DNA of 64,000 nt from Stanieria cyanosphaera PCC 7437 (GCF_000317575.1 NC_019748.1:4856501-4920500); one strand, 5' to 3'; shown: positions 40,450 through 49,595, numbered from the stretch's first letter. Translations and numbers: made by a program. Notes: generated by a model from the sequence alone, not told the origin.

Positions 40450-42378
40450 TTAATCTAAATTAAAAATATTGATTGGTTCAATAGCATCAGCAGGTTCAAA
40501 ACCAAAGACACGAGCATAAAAATAAAATTCGCTATCCAATGCTTTCCTAATATTTTCTGCTTGCCTAAAACCATGCCCCTCCTCTTCAAAAGTGACGTAA
40601 GCGGTAGGTAAACCTTTAGCTTTAATCGCTTGAAACATCATTTCTGCTTGATTGGGCGGAACAACTTTATCCTGCAATCCTTGAAAAAAGATTACGGGAG
40701 TTGTCAATTGTTCAGTAAAATGTATGGGCGATCGCTCTACATATAAATTCTTTTCTGCTGGATAAGCTCCAATCAAACCATCTAGATAACGAGATTCAAA
40801 TTTATGGGTATCTTGAGCTAAAATTTCTAAATCACTAACACCATAGTAACTTGCCCCTGCTTTAAAGGTATCGCGGAAGGTTAAAGCTGCTAAAGTGGTA
40901 TAACCGCCAGCACTACTACCAGAAATAACTAATCGATTGCCGTCTACTTTTCCTTGTTGTACCAAGTATTTAGCTGCATTAACACAATCATCAATGTCAA
41001 CAATGCCCCAATTTTTTGTTAATCTTTGACGATACTGACGACCATAACCAATACTACCGCCATAATTCACATCAAGATAACCAAAACCTCGACTTGTCCA
41101 ATATTGAATCCGTAAACTTAAACTAACTGAGGCCGATGCAGTTGGTCCTCCATGACTTTTTACGATTAAAGGAGGTAATTCTGTTGCGGGTGCAGAATAA
41201 TCTTTATTTTTGGGTGGATAGTACCAAGCATAAGCAGTGAGTCCATTTTCGGTTGGAAATTGAATTGCTTCTGGTGCAGAAAGATAACCAGTATCTAGTT
41301 CTAATTCTCCTGTAGTTTTAAAAATTTCGCTTACTTCAGTTTCAGGATTAAATTTAACTGCTGCGGTGGGTTGAGTAGGATATCCTGCAATAAAAACTAC
41401 TTCTCCTTGATCGGTAGCTTGAACAGAAGAAATTTCAGTATAAGAAGTTGTAATTGGATAAAATTGTTTAGTTTCAGGATCAATTTTACCTAGATGCCAA
41501 CTACCATTCTGAGAATAAGCACAGATAATTAAATTCGAGTTAACCAGATCATAAGTAGATAAACCAAATACCCAGTGAGGATAAGCAAATTCTGCTGCCA
41601 TCTCAACAACAGGTTCTATTGTACTATCATGAAGATAGCGATAGAGATTCCACCAATTATTGCGATCGCTAGAAAAATACAATGTACCATCCTTAGACCA
41701 TTTTGGTTCACAGATAGATTCTTGGTCACCACCAGCAATTAACTTAGCTTCCTCTATTCCTTCTGAATTAATCTTTGCTAACCATAAATAACTACTATCC
41801 CAAGGCATTGAGGGATGATTCCAACTCAACCAAGCAAGTTTTGTTCCATCTCGACTCAGACGAGGTGAAGAATAAAAATCACTTCCAGAAATTAAAGTTG
41901 CTACTTCCCCAGTGGTTAAATCAATAGTAATTATGGTATTCTCTGGTTCTTTGCCTGAATCAGAATGATTTTCACAAACACAAATTAAACGATTTCTCTG
42001 ACGATCTAAAACGAAATCTGCAAAACGTCGATTTGATTGGGCGGTTAAAGGTTGCGGTTGACTACCTGGAGTATGATAATAAATCCTGTTATCAACAAAA
42101 TTAGAAAAATATACTATTCCATCCGCAACTAAAAATGCTCCACCACCATATTCATGTACACGAGTACGAACATTAAAAGGTGCAGGAGTAACATCTTCTA
42201 CCATTCCTTCCCCAGTACGTCTAACTAAAAGATTACGACCTTTTTCTGTTGGTCGTATTTCCAACCAGTAAAGATCATCGCCATCAACTGTTACTGCACC
42301 AATTCCAATTGTAGTTGAAACAATTAATTCAGAAGTAATAGGAGATTGCCAAGTTCCGTAGAGTGAAATTCTGTTCAT
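40450..42378 (-). CDS. S9-family peptidase (dipeptidyl/acylaminoacyl peptidase type)
   Basis: N-terminal beta-propeller (about residues 20-370) plus C-terminal alpha/beta hydrolase. The nucleophile is in ISGSSAGGYTTLAALTF, the acid in FFQGLQDKVVPP and the His in EEEGHGFRQ, all in order. I start at ATG 42378 (642 aa), since the frame extends 20 codons upstream to a TTG with a non-conserved leader. No signal peptide, so it is likely cytoplasmic and trims peptides or acyl-peptides. It is divergent from the Mrp gene. Identification as S9C-like is good; exact specificity is unknown. Confidence 0.9.
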   Translation of the reverse strand: MNRISLYGTWQSPITSELIVSTTIGIGAVTVDGDDLYWLEIRPTEKGRNLLVRRTGEGMVEDVTPAPFNVRTRVHEYGGGAFLVADGIVYFSNFVDNRIYYHTPGSQPQPLTAQSNRRFADFVLDRQRNRLICVCENHSDSGKEPENTIITIDLTTGEVATLISGSDFYSSPRLSRDGTKLAWLSWNHPSMPWDSSYLWLAKINSEGIEEAKLIAGGDQESICEPKWSKDGTLYFSSDRNNWWNLYRYLHDSTIEPVVEMAAEFAYPHWVFGLSTYDLVNSNLIICAYSQNGSWHLGKIDPETKQFYPITTSYTEISSVQATDQGEVVFIAGYPTQPTAAVKFNPETEVSEIFKTTGELELDTGYLSAPEAIQFPTENGLTAYAWYYPPKNKDYSAPATELPPLIVKSHGGPTASASVSLSLRIQYWTSRGFGYLDVNYGGSIGYGRQYRQRLTKNWGIVDIDDCVNAAKYLVQQGKVDGNRLVISGSSAGGYTTLAALTFRDTFKAGASYYGVSDLEILAQDTHKFESRYLDGLIGAYPAEKNLYVERSPIHFTEQLTTPVIFFQGLQDKVVPPNQAEMMFQAIKAKGLPTAYVTFEEEGHGFRQAENIRKALDSEFYFYARVFGFEPADAIEPINIFNLD

Positions 42379-42517
42379 AGACTTTTTTGTATTCTTCCAT
42401 AGTAATTTTCCCTTAGAAACGATCGCGATTCGTGACAATCAACCTTTAACATTTATAAGTAGGTACTAATTCTTAATCCAATCAAGCTTTCGTAGCTGCA
42501 CACAGGAGAACTATAAA

Positions 42518-43579
42518 ATGCTCGATACTCAATCGGTTTTAGAAGTCTTACGCCCAGTACAAGACCCAGAATTACAGAAAAGTCTGGTAGATTTGAATAT
42601 GATTCGCAATGTTCAAATTGAGGGTGACAAAGTTAGTTTTACTTTAGTTTTAACTACTCCCGCTTGTCCGTTGAGAGAATTTATAGTCGAAGATTGTCAA
42701 AATGCTGTCAAACAGCTACCTGGTGTCGAATCAGTAGAAGTAGAAGTGACTGCCGAAACACCTCAACAAAAATCTTTACCCGACCGTCAATCTGTCCCAG
42801 GCATCAAAAATATTATTGCTGTTTCTAGTGGTAAAGGAGGGGTAGGTAAAAGTTCTGTAGCAGTTAATATTGCGGTTGCTTTAGCCGACAAAGGTGCAAA
42901 GGTAGGGTTATTGGATGCCGATATTTATGGCCCTAATGCGCCTAATATGTTAGGACTCGGTAATGCCAACGTCATGGTTAAACAAGGAACTAACGGGGAA
43001 GTATTAGAACCTGCTTTTAATTATGGAGTTAAGTTAGTCTCAATGGCGTTTCTAATCGATCCTGACCAACCTGTAATTTGGCGCGGACCAATGTTAAATG
43101 GAATTATTCGTCAGTTTCTTTATCAAGTTGAATGGGGAGAATTAGACTATTTGATTGTAGATATGCCTCCAGGTACAGGAGATGCCCAGTTGACTCTAGC
43201 TCAAGCTGTACCGATGGCTGGTGCAGTGATTGTCACAACTCCTCAAACTGTATCTTTGTTGGATGCTCGTCGTGGTTTAAAAATGTTTCAACAACTAGGG
43301 GTTAATGTTTTGGGAATTGTGGAGAATATGAGTTATTTTATTCCTCCAGATTTACCGGAGAAAAAATATGATTTATTTGGTTCTGGTGGTGGTGAAAAAA
43401 CTGCTCAAGAACTCAATGTACCTCTACTGGGTTGTGTTCCTCTAGAAATTAGTCTTAGAGAAGGAGGAGACAAAGGTATTCCAATTGTGATTGCTGAACC
43501 AGACTCAGCCTCGGCTCAAGCTTTAGTGTCTGTTGCTGAACAAGTAGCAGCTAAGGTTTCGATCGCAGCTTTTGCTTAA
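42518..43579 (+). CDS. Mrp/NBP35-family P-loop ATPase (iron-sulfur carrier type)
   Basis: DUF59/MIP18 domain at about residues 1-80 followed by a deviant Walker A SGKGGVGKSS (about 104-113) and MPPGTGDAQLTL. The family assembles or carries iron-sulfur clusters. Most members have a CxxC pair after ENMSYF that holds a bridging cluster; here that stretch reads ENMSYFIPPDLPEKKYDLFG, with no Cys. The remaining Cys are at about 50, 60 and in LLGCVPLEI. As cyanobacterial Mrp proteins commonly share this feature, it is probably lineage-typical. Gene starts with ATG after a good AGGAG. Confidence 0.92.
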   Translation: MLDTQSVLEVLRPVQDPELQKSLVDLNMIRNVQIEGDKVSFTLVLTTPACPLREFIVEDCQNAVKQLPGVESVEVEVTAETPQQKSLPDRQSVPGIKNIIAVSSGKGGVGKSSVAVNIAVALADKGAKVGLLDADIYGPNAPNMLGLGNANVMVKQGTNGEVLEPAFNYGVKLVSMAFLIDPDQPVIWRGPMLNGIIRQFLYQVEWGELDYLIVDMPPGTGDAQLTLAQAVPMAGAVIVTTPQTVSLLDARRGLKMFQQLGVNVLGIVENMSYFIPPDLPEKKYDLFGSGGGEKTAQELNVPLLGCVPLEISLREGGDKGIPIVIAEPDSASAQALVSVAEQVAAKVSIAAFA

Positions 43580-43730
43580 AAGAAACAAAAATCGCGAAAA
43601 CATTTTTGCATCACAATGAGATCGTTAAAATTGAGGGTAACAGGTGAAGCTTTGTCAGTCAACACTGAATTTTGTTGATAGTTTGGTACAGAAAATGATT
43701 CCTTTACCTTTAACTAAACTGATAACTGTT

Positions 43731-43759
43731 GTACGGTCAAGGCACTGCCTTGCCCGTGC
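43731..43759. repeat. 29-bp dispersed palindrome, GTACGG-type
   Basis: Inner arms CAAGGCA/TGCCTTG are exact; outer arms GTACGG/CCGTGC have one mismatch. It lies between convergent genes, just downstream of the MFS gene. Same plan as the elements at 2849, 12694 and 24980. Confidence 0.75.
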
Positions 43760-43770
43760 GGGGGACAATA

Positions 43771-44955
43771 TCAATCTTCTTGTATTTTCAATTGCATACT
43801 GAAAGCGATCGCGAGTAAGGCTAGTAAAAAAGATACTGTAGTACCGATCGCGCCTATATTAATAGTTATTTGTTGTGGTTGGGGAAAAACAACATTAAAA
43901 CAACTAATTCCTGCTGCTAAACCACCAAAATATAAACCTGTTCCCAATCCCGTATCTTGATGTAAAACTAAACTAAAGACAAATGGAACAGAACTATTTA
44001 AAACTAAACTTAAAGCAAATATAAGGATTATTAAAATCATACCCAAGATAATTTGATTGGGAACTAAAATTAATAGTTGTAAACAAAAAATAGTTACTGC
44101 TAACCCAACTAGCATTCCGAAAGAATTACCTAATTTTGTTGCTAATTTACCCGCAGGAAATGCAGCTAAACCTAAAGCAATAAAAAATATCATTATTGCT
44201 AATCGACTATGATCTTGTCCTATTTGTAGAGAAAAGACATTATTGAGAGTAGGAGTTAAAAATCTAATTCCCCAAGCAATGCCAAGACCTATAGTAAAAA
44301 TCAAAGCAAAAATTGGTAAATAAATTGATTCTAATTCATGATTATTAATCATAGCTCGTTGAGGAGGATATAACCAGCGAATCAAGGCTACGGCAGCGAG
44401 TAAACTAATTGAGCTAATCGTAAAAGTAAAGCTTTCTCCTAATTTTAAAATTAAGTTATGAACATCAAATTGTAAGGCACTAATTATTGTTACTACTAAA
44501 GTTAAAACACTAGCAGCTTGAGCAAGTTTTTCTGGTGGAGCGCAACTTCTTAATAAAGCTATAGTTGGAACATAACAAATTGCTGTAGTTACTGCCCAAG
44601 AGATCGCAATTGTAGGAAATAATCTGCGCCAAATCGGATTAATCTCCCCTAAAATAACTAAAACAGGTACAATAATCAAGAAAGCTGAAGCTAGAATTGC
44701 TGCAATGACAATCATTCGTATTCTTGTACCAAAACGTCGTTGTTGTCGATCCGAAAGATAACCAAATACTGGTTTAATGAATGCTGCTAAGGCGTGTTCA
44801 ACAATTAAAATCGTAGTAGCTAAACTCGTACTTAAGCGCAACTCAAATATTAAAGCAGGAAGATAAAGATTGTAGACGATATAAGTTAAGGTAATCGCTC
44901 CTTGGACTGCTGCGATCGCCCAAACTTTTGACCAAAGAATATTATTTTTAGTCAT
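43771..44955 (-). CDS. MFS transporter, 394 aa
   Basis: Twelve hydrophobic segments are visible over 394 aa. FGYLSDRQQRRFGTRIRM at about 62-79 is the MFS cytoplasmic loop 2-3 motif (GxxxDRxxRR/GR). It lacks obvious substrate-defining features; a resemblance to the BCD/PucC branch is weak. N- and C-termini are short and cytoplasmic. It converges with Mrp and is divergent from the aminotransferase gene by 66 bp. No regulator adjoins. Substrate unknown. Confidence 0.85.
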   Translation of the reverse strand: MTKNNILWSKVWAIAAVQGAITLTYIVYNLYLPALIFELRLSTSLATTILIVEHALAAFIKPVFGYLSDRQQRRFGTRIRMIVIAAILASAFLIIVPVLVILGEINPIWRRLFPTIAISWAVTTAICYVPTIALLRSCAPPEKLAQAASVLTLVVTIISALQFDVHNLILKLGESFTFTISSISLLAAVALIRWLYPPQRAMINNHELESIYLPIFALIFTIGLGIAWGIRFLTPTLNNVFSLQIGQDHSRLAIMIFFIALGLAAFPAGKLATKLGNSFGMLVGLAVTIFCLQLLILVPNQIILGMILIILIFALSLVLNSSVPFVFSLVLHQDTGLGTGLYFGGLAAGISCFNVVFPQPQQITINIGAIGTTVSFLLALLAIAFSMQLKIQED

Positions 44956-45021
44956 TTGATAAATCGTATCTATATGAAAATACTATTTATCAGAAAACCT
45001 TTAGCAAAATTGATAATTTAA

Positions 45022-45822
45022 ATGTATTGGTACGATGGCAATTTCATTGAGCATGAAACGCTACAAATTAGTATTAATGAACCAGGTTTATTGTATGGAG
45101 CGACAGTTTTTACTACCATGCGAGTGTATGAGCAGTCACTAGATCATCCTTTAACTCATTGGCAAGCTCATTGCGATCGCCTTTGTCAAAGTATTCAAGC
45201 TTTTAATTGGCAACAACCTGACTGGCAAAGATTAAAACAAGGTGCAGAATTATTATTAACTCATTATCCCATTCTGAGGATAGCAATCTTACCCGATGGT
45301 AGAGAATTAATTACAGGGCGTAATTTACCTGTAGATTTACTAGCAAGACAACAGCAAGGAATCACTGCTTGGGTAGCTGAAGATAATTTATTTCGTCGCG
45401 ATTTAGCTGCACACAAGACAGGAAATTACTTAGGTTCGTATCTAGCTTTACAAAAAGCTCATCAATTAAGTGCTAAGGAAGCCATCTTATTAGATAGTAA
45501 TGGTAATTGGCTAGAAACTAGTACTGGTAATTTATGGGGTTGGTGCAATGGTTGTTGGTATACTCCTGCTTTATCAGTAGGTATTTTACCAGGAATTATT
45601 AGAAGTCAACTTTTAACCTGGTTGGATAGTCAAAATATATCTGTCCAAGAAAATATTTGGACTCCTGATTTTGTTCGTAGTTTAGAGTTTATTGCGTATA
45701 CTAATTGTGTAGTTGAAATAGTAGCGATTACTAAATTTATTAAGTTTCAGTGTGATTGTAATAAGTCTGTTTCTGTAACTAAAATTAAATATTTAAAAAG
45801 CTATTTTATGAGAAGAAACTAA
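45022..45822 (+). CDS. class IV PLP aminotransferase (PabC-like lyase)
   Basis: Fold type IV PLP enzyme. YGATVFTTMRVYE near the start, the PLP-binding Lys132 in HKTGNYLGSY, and ETSTGNLWGW plus GILPGIIR match aminodeoxychorismate lyase and D-amino-acid/branched-chain aminotransferase relatives. At 266 aa the size fits PabC, which makes 4-aminobenzoate for folate, but motif evidence does not separate the subfamilies. The C-terminus (KFQCDCNKS to the end) departs from the family and may be a variable tail. It is divergent from the MFS gene. Confidence 0.82.
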   Translation: MYWYDGNFIEHETLQISINEPGLLYGATVFTTMRVYEQSLDHPLTHWQAHCDRLCQSIQAFNWQQPDWQRLKQGAELLLTHYPILRIAILPDGRELITGRNLPVDLLARQQQGITAWVAEDNLFRRDLAAHKTGNYLGSYLALQKAHQLSAKEAILLDSNGNWLETSTGNLWGWCNGCWYTPALSVGILPGIIRSQLLTWLDSQNISVQENIWTPDFVRSLEFIAYTNCVVEIVAITKFIKFQCDCNKSVSVTKIKYLKSYFMRRN

Positions 45823-45878
45823 GAAGATGAACATTGTTTACCCTATTGTAATAGGTATAAATTTTTGGAAATGTCTAT

Positions 45879-46232
45879 TCAATCAAAACGATTACGAACC
45901 CGAAATTTGTTTCTTAGAGCAATAACAATTTTGCCTTCAAGTAAATCTTGAGTATGATACTGCAAAACATCTTCAAGTAAGAGTTCTCGTTCTCTTCGGG
46001 GTAAATTTTCTAATCTTAGAATTCCACAATGAGACTTTTGCTGTTGCCAAATCATTTGTTCAAAATCATTATCAGTAGTTACGATTACTCGTTGTTCTCG
46101 AATTGCCCATTCCAGAATTGTCTCATCTTTCATCTGTGGGTTAACATCGCTAACATAAGCGATATCATAACCCTTGTTTACTAACCAATTTCCCAGAGAG
46201 CGACTAGCATTAACATCAATTAAAAATTTCAC
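45879..46232 (-). CDS. DUF5615 PIN-like toxin candidate, 117 aa
   Basis: MKFLIDVNASRSLGNWLVNKG and IVTTDNDFEQMI are the DUF5615 signature, a PIN-like fold with Asp residues at about 6 and 54-56. It follows a DUF433 gene by 10 bp, the standard pairing for this putative toxin-antitoxin family. A C-terminal basic stretch (LRNKFRVRNRFD) may aid binding to RNA. Frame is intact. Whether it is toxic has not been shown here. Confidence 0.85.
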   Translation of the reverse strand: MKFLIDVNASRSLGNWLVNKGYDIAYVSDVNPQMKDETILEWAIREQRVIVTTDNDFEQMIWQQQKSHCGILRLENLPRRERELLLEDVLQYHTQDLLEGKIVIALRNKFRVRNRFD

Positions 46233-46242
46233 AATTTATTTT

Positions 46243-46485
46243 CTATGCGGAAACTCTTTCGGTAATTTCTTCCTTATCCACCAATTGATAAGCATAAAAT
46301 AACGCAGCTTGTATATCTGCTAGTTCTAATTCGGGGTAATCTTCTAAAATTTCTTCAGTTGTTGCCCCTTTAGCTAATAGTTCCAGGATCATAGCGACAG
46401 AGATTCTTAAACCACGAATGATAGGTTTACCCGCAAGCACTTTAGAATTAAAGGTAATACGACTTAGTAGATTTTGATTGTTCAT
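46243..46485 (-). CDS. DUF433 antitoxin candidate, 80 aa
   Basis: RITFNSKVLAGKPIIRGLRI at about 9-28 is the DUF433 signature (GKPxIRGxRI), a small winged-helix-like DNA-binding domain. VAMILELLAKGATTEEILED and LADIQAALFYA follow, as in the family. It comes first in the pair with the DUF5615 gene, with a 10-bp gap. It is expected to repress its own operon and bind the toxin. Confidence 0.87.
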   Translation of the reverse strand: MNNQNLLSRITFNSKVLAGKPIIRGLRISVAMILELLAKGATTEEILEDYPELELADIQAALFYAYQLVDKEEITERVSA

Positions 46486-46834
46486 AATTTCGATAGCTAA
46501 TAATTCTTTATTTTAGTAAGTTTTAATAGCTTTAATTTTTTATTGTACTTAAATAATACAATGGGACAAAATGCAATAAACGAAGCAAAAAACTTTCTTG
46601 AGGGAATTACCTTTCAAGATTTTTAAAAAGTCAGTGTGATTTAAATCATAGTATTTTTGTGATAAATCTTAAATAATTTAATGATTATTTTTTTTCTGTA
46701 TTTATTGAATTTTAATTAATTGATCGGTACTACTTAATTTAGTTCATACTTACTTTATATTATTTTTTAGTATAAATAGCGATGCTGATTATTTCAAATC
46801 AAGAAGATAATTTGAAAAAAGTCAAATAATCAAT
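46486..46834. other. 349-bp divergent intergenic region with a CRP-like site
   Basis: AT-rich. A 21-codon frame starts at ATG 46561 (MGQNAINEAKNFLEGITFQD) but has no ribosome-binding site of note and is probably chance or a fragment. A palindromic site is described at 46635-46650. The downstream gene's promoter should lie in the last 150 bp. Confidence 0.6.
46635..46650. promoter_or_regulatory. CRP/FNR-like palindrome (putative)
   Basis: TGTGA-TTTAAA-TCATA is one base away from the cAMP-receptor consensus TGTGA-N6-TCACA and is also close to an FNR site. It lies 185 bp upstream of the small exported protein gene, far for an activator site. Inference only. Confidence 0.3.
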
Positions 46835-47107
46835 ATGAATATGAAAAAAATAATTTATCTTTCTGGAGTTGCTTTAACTTTAATGGTTCAAGGAGTAGCT
46901 TTTGCAGAAACAGAAAAGATTAGCCAAAAAGATTTTCAACAAATAGTTTGTTCTTACATGAAAGATATTGGTAATAAACAAGAAGCTTTAACTAAAGTTT
47001 TTGCTGATACTGGAGCATTTCTTACTTCCCAACAAAAAGAAACTTTGAAAAAGTTAGCTACTGAACAACTAAATTCTCAAAGTTATTGCAGAGGATTTAG
47101 TTCATAA
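46835..47107 (+). CDS. small exported protein, 90 aa, unknown
   Basis: A Sec signal peptide (MKKIIYLSGVALTLMVQGVAFA, cleavage after AFA) is followed by about 65 mostly helical residues. Two Cys are left in the mature part, VCSYMKDI and SYCRGFSS, which could form a disulfide. The family is not recognised. A strong terminator follows the gene. It lies upstream of the cadherin-like exported protein at 47488 on the same strand but in a separate unit. ATG at 46835 or three codons in (MKK) are both possible starts. Confidence 0.7.
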   Translation: MNMKKIIYLSGVALTLMVQGVAFAETEKISQKDFQQIVCSYMKDIGNKQEALTKVFADTGAFLTSQQKETLKKLATEQLNSQSYCRGFSS

Positions 47108-47177
47108 CTTTGAACTGGTAATACATCAATTAATAAATTGCGCTTAAAAAAAAAATCAAAAAAAGTTATTTGTTTTT

Positions 47178-47208
47178 AAGAGTCGGATTTATCTTGCCGA
47201 CTCTTTTG
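47178..47208 (+). terminator. terminator of the small exported protein gene
   Basis: AAGAGTCGG and CCGACTCTT form a nine-pair stem around a ten-base loop, followed by TTTTG. It lies about 70 bp past the stop codon. Confidence 0.85.
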
Positions 47209-47487
47209 TTTACTCTAAGTAACTTTACTGATCTTTTAAATAACTACTAAAAATTAAAATTATCTCTTTTTGACCACTTCACTATTTTTTCATAAAAATG
47301 ATTGAAAACTAATGAGCTTTATCTATTTTTTATAATCAAAAATCAGTGTTTTCATTAGTTTACTTTTACAAAACATAATTGTTAATTTTGAAAATAACTA
47401 AAGCAATTAAGTAAGCATTTAGATTTATTTTCTACAAACACTAACTAAAAAAAAAATATTAATTCTCAAAAGGATTCGGTAAGAAGA

Positions 47488-49371
47488 ATGTTTAATCTTA
47501 TAAAATTAAAAAAATTGACTGCTATTAGTATCTTAGCTATTTCAATGACAGGGACATTTGTAGTCCCGTTAGGACAAGCAGCAAACGAAAATGCTCCGGG
47601 ACAAGCCAAAAAAGCTTGTAAAAAGAATAATAATGGAATTGGTAATAATTATGATGTTGAGTACACTCTACGTAATAAAACCTTTACTATTAGAATCGAC
47701 CCTGGCAACAACGGTCAAATGAACAAATTTAGGAGTGATTTAGCTGCTGCAAGTGTAAAACCCAAATATACTCAAACTGAAATTGACAGTGCAGTTGCTC
47801 AAATTTATGATGCTGAGAAAAACGCTAAAAACGGTAACAATACAAACTGTCCATCAGGCAGCGTTGGCACTGACTATAGCACCTTATACGCTACCATCAG
47901 TGATTTTCCTTTCTACAGAGCAGCTTCTGATCCTACCATATTCCATAATACAACCTACCCTAATGGCAAAAAGGGTGTAGATGCATTTCAACAATTTGTT
48001 AATACAGAATCTAGTGCTTTAAACCTAGACCAACTCAATGCTAGAAGGTTAGACTCTACTAAGTTAAGGCTTAATCAAGCGCAAGACCTTAAAGTTTATT
48101 TTATTAACGAAGGTGCGAGTTATCGTAATCAATTACAATTAGTTACTTCTGGTGGCACTAGCATTAATGGACTAGTTTTTAGAGATGGTAGTGAAGGTAG
48201 TGGTCCTAATGTTTTACGGATCGGAGATTATGTCGGTCTTGGTACAGTTGCAGCAGGAACTACTTTAGATTTTCGGTTACGTGCTAATGGAGCCAATAAT
48301 AGTAATCCTGATGTTTGGTATGCAGATGTAAGTAAGAATGTTGATAAGCAACAGCACGTGATTGCTTATGAATATGAAGGCTACTTAATTTTAGCTTGGG
48401 AAGACCTTTATGGTGGTGGTGACAAAGACTACAATGACATTGTTTTTGCCATAGATATTGGTAAAAGTAACTTGGCAGCGATTCCTACTGAACCTGCCGT
48501 CAACAAACCTCCTGTGGCAAACAATGATACAGCGATCACTCCTTATAATACTCCTATCACCATTGATGTGATGGCGAATGATAGTGATCCTGAAAAACAG
48601 GCAATTAATATTACTTCAGTTACTAGCCTCACTGGTGCTACAGTGCAAGTAGCAAATGGTAAGGTAGTTTATACTCCTAAGTTGAACTATCATGGAACTG
48701 ATACTTTTACCTACACCATTGCTGATACTAGTGGCGCGACAAACTCTGCTATCGTTACTGTAAATGTCAATCCTAAGACAAATAATCCTCCTACTGCAGG
48801 AAATGATAGTGCAACAACAGCTTACGCTACACCTGTAACAATCAACGTTAAAGCTAATGATAGTGATCCTGACGGTGATCCTTTAACTATCACTCTCAAC
48901 CAACCTCTTAACGGTACAGTCAATCTCAGTGGCGACCAAGTAGTTTATACTCCTAATACTGGTTATTTTGGAACTGATACCTTCACTTATCGTGTTGCAG
49001 ATCCAGATGGAGTTTCAGCCGAAGCAACTGTTACAGTTACAGTGACTCCTAAACCTAACGGAAGTCCTGAAGCACAAGATGATATTAGCTCAACAGACAA
49101 AAATCAATCTGTAATAATCCCTGTTTTAAGTAACGATAGCGATCCTGATGGCGATACACTAACTGTTACTGTTGGTAACTCTTCTAACGGTAAAACCACA
49201 GTTAATTCAGACAATACTGTAACTTACACACCTAACTCTGGTTATGTAGGAAATGATAGTTTCACTTACACTATTTCCGATGGTAAAGGTGGTATAGCTA
49301 CAGCTAATGTAACTGTCACGGTTAACTCAACGAACAATCCACCAGAATCAAAACTAGAGTATGCTGACTAA
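47488..49371 (+). CDS. exported DUF4114 protein with tandem cadherin-like repeats
   Basis: Signal peptide at 1-31 (hydrophobic core ISILAISMTGTFVV). A DUF4114 domain covers about 225-325, with its hallmark LAWEDLYGGGDKDYNDIVF, rich in acidic residues that may bind calcium. Then come three Ig/cadherin-like repeats of 92-93 residues, with the PP or SP mark at 341, 434 and 526. Each has ANDSDP or SNDSDPDGD and TFTYxxxDxxG. A fourth unit begins at 616 (NNPPE) but ends after 12 residues. Such proteins act at the cell surface or in the matrix. No C-terminal anchor is seen. A terminator follows, so the truncation may be stable. Confidence 0.88.
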   Translation: MFNLIKLKKLTAISILAISMTGTFVVPLGQAANENAPGQAKKACKKNNNGIGNNYDVEYTLRNKTFTIRIDPGNNGQMNKFRSDLAAASVKPKYTQTEIDSAVAQIYDAEKNAKNGNNTNCPSGSVGTDYSTLYATISDFPFYRAASDPTIFHNTTYPNGKKGVDAFQQFVNTESSALNLDQLNARRLDSTKLRLNQAQDLKVYFINEGASYRNQLQLVTSGGTSINGLVFRDGSEGSGPNVLRIGDYVGLGTVAAGTTLDFRLRANGANNSNPDVWYADVSKNVDKQQHVIAYEYEGYLILAWEDLYGGGDKDYNDIVFAIDIGKSNLAAIPTEPAVNKPPVANNDTAITPYNTPITIDVMANDSDPEKQAINITSVTSLTGATVQVANGKVVYTPKLNYHGTDTFTYTIADTSGATNSAIVTVNVNPKTNNPPTAGNDSATTAYATPVTINVKANDSDPDGDPLTITLNQPLNGTVNLSGDQVVYTPNTGYFGTDTFTYRVADPDGVSAEATVTVTVTPKPNGSPEAQDDISSTDKNQSVIIPVLSNDSDPDGDTLTVTVGNSSNGKTTVNSDNTVTYTPNSGYVGNDSFTYTISDGKGGIATANVTVTVNSTNNPPESKLEYAD

Positions 49372-49400
49372 ATTAATACTCCATTAAACTAGGAAATATC

Positions 49401-49435
49401 AAAAGCGATCTGCATTTACAAATCGCTTTTTTTTG
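49401..49435 (+). terminator. terminator after the DUF4114 gene
   Basis: AAAAGCGAT and AATCGCTTTT pair around an 11-base loop, followed by TTTT. It lies about 30 bp after the stop codon. Confidence 0.85.
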
Positions 49436-49449
49436 CTATTTTATATAGC

Positions 49450-49595
49450 TCCACTTGACGCTCCTCTGCCTTTAGGCGAGAAGATTCTTGGTTCAGTGAC
49501 TCATCATAACCTAGCAGGATTTCTCCAACTAAACTAGAGGACGAATCTCCCCAACCGTGAGTTAGAGTGCGCCCCACCCTACTTAATCCCAATTG
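49450..49595 (-). mobile_element. IS200/IS605-type remnant: tnpB tail and right end
   Basis: The minus strand reads SRVGRTLTHGWGDSSSSLVG then ESLNQESSRLKAEER, as in C-terminal tails of cyanobacterial TnpB. Immediately after comes a hairpin with stem CTTCTCGCC/GGCAGAGGAG and the tail GCGTCAAGTGGA, as at the right ends of these elements, where TnpB guide RNA is encoded. No start or catalytic domain remains, so the element is dead. Confidence 0.6.

Noticed and set aside
46561-46626. 21-codon frame MGQNAINEAKNFLEGITFQD
   Set aside because: No ribosome-binding site and too short to judge; treated as spacer.
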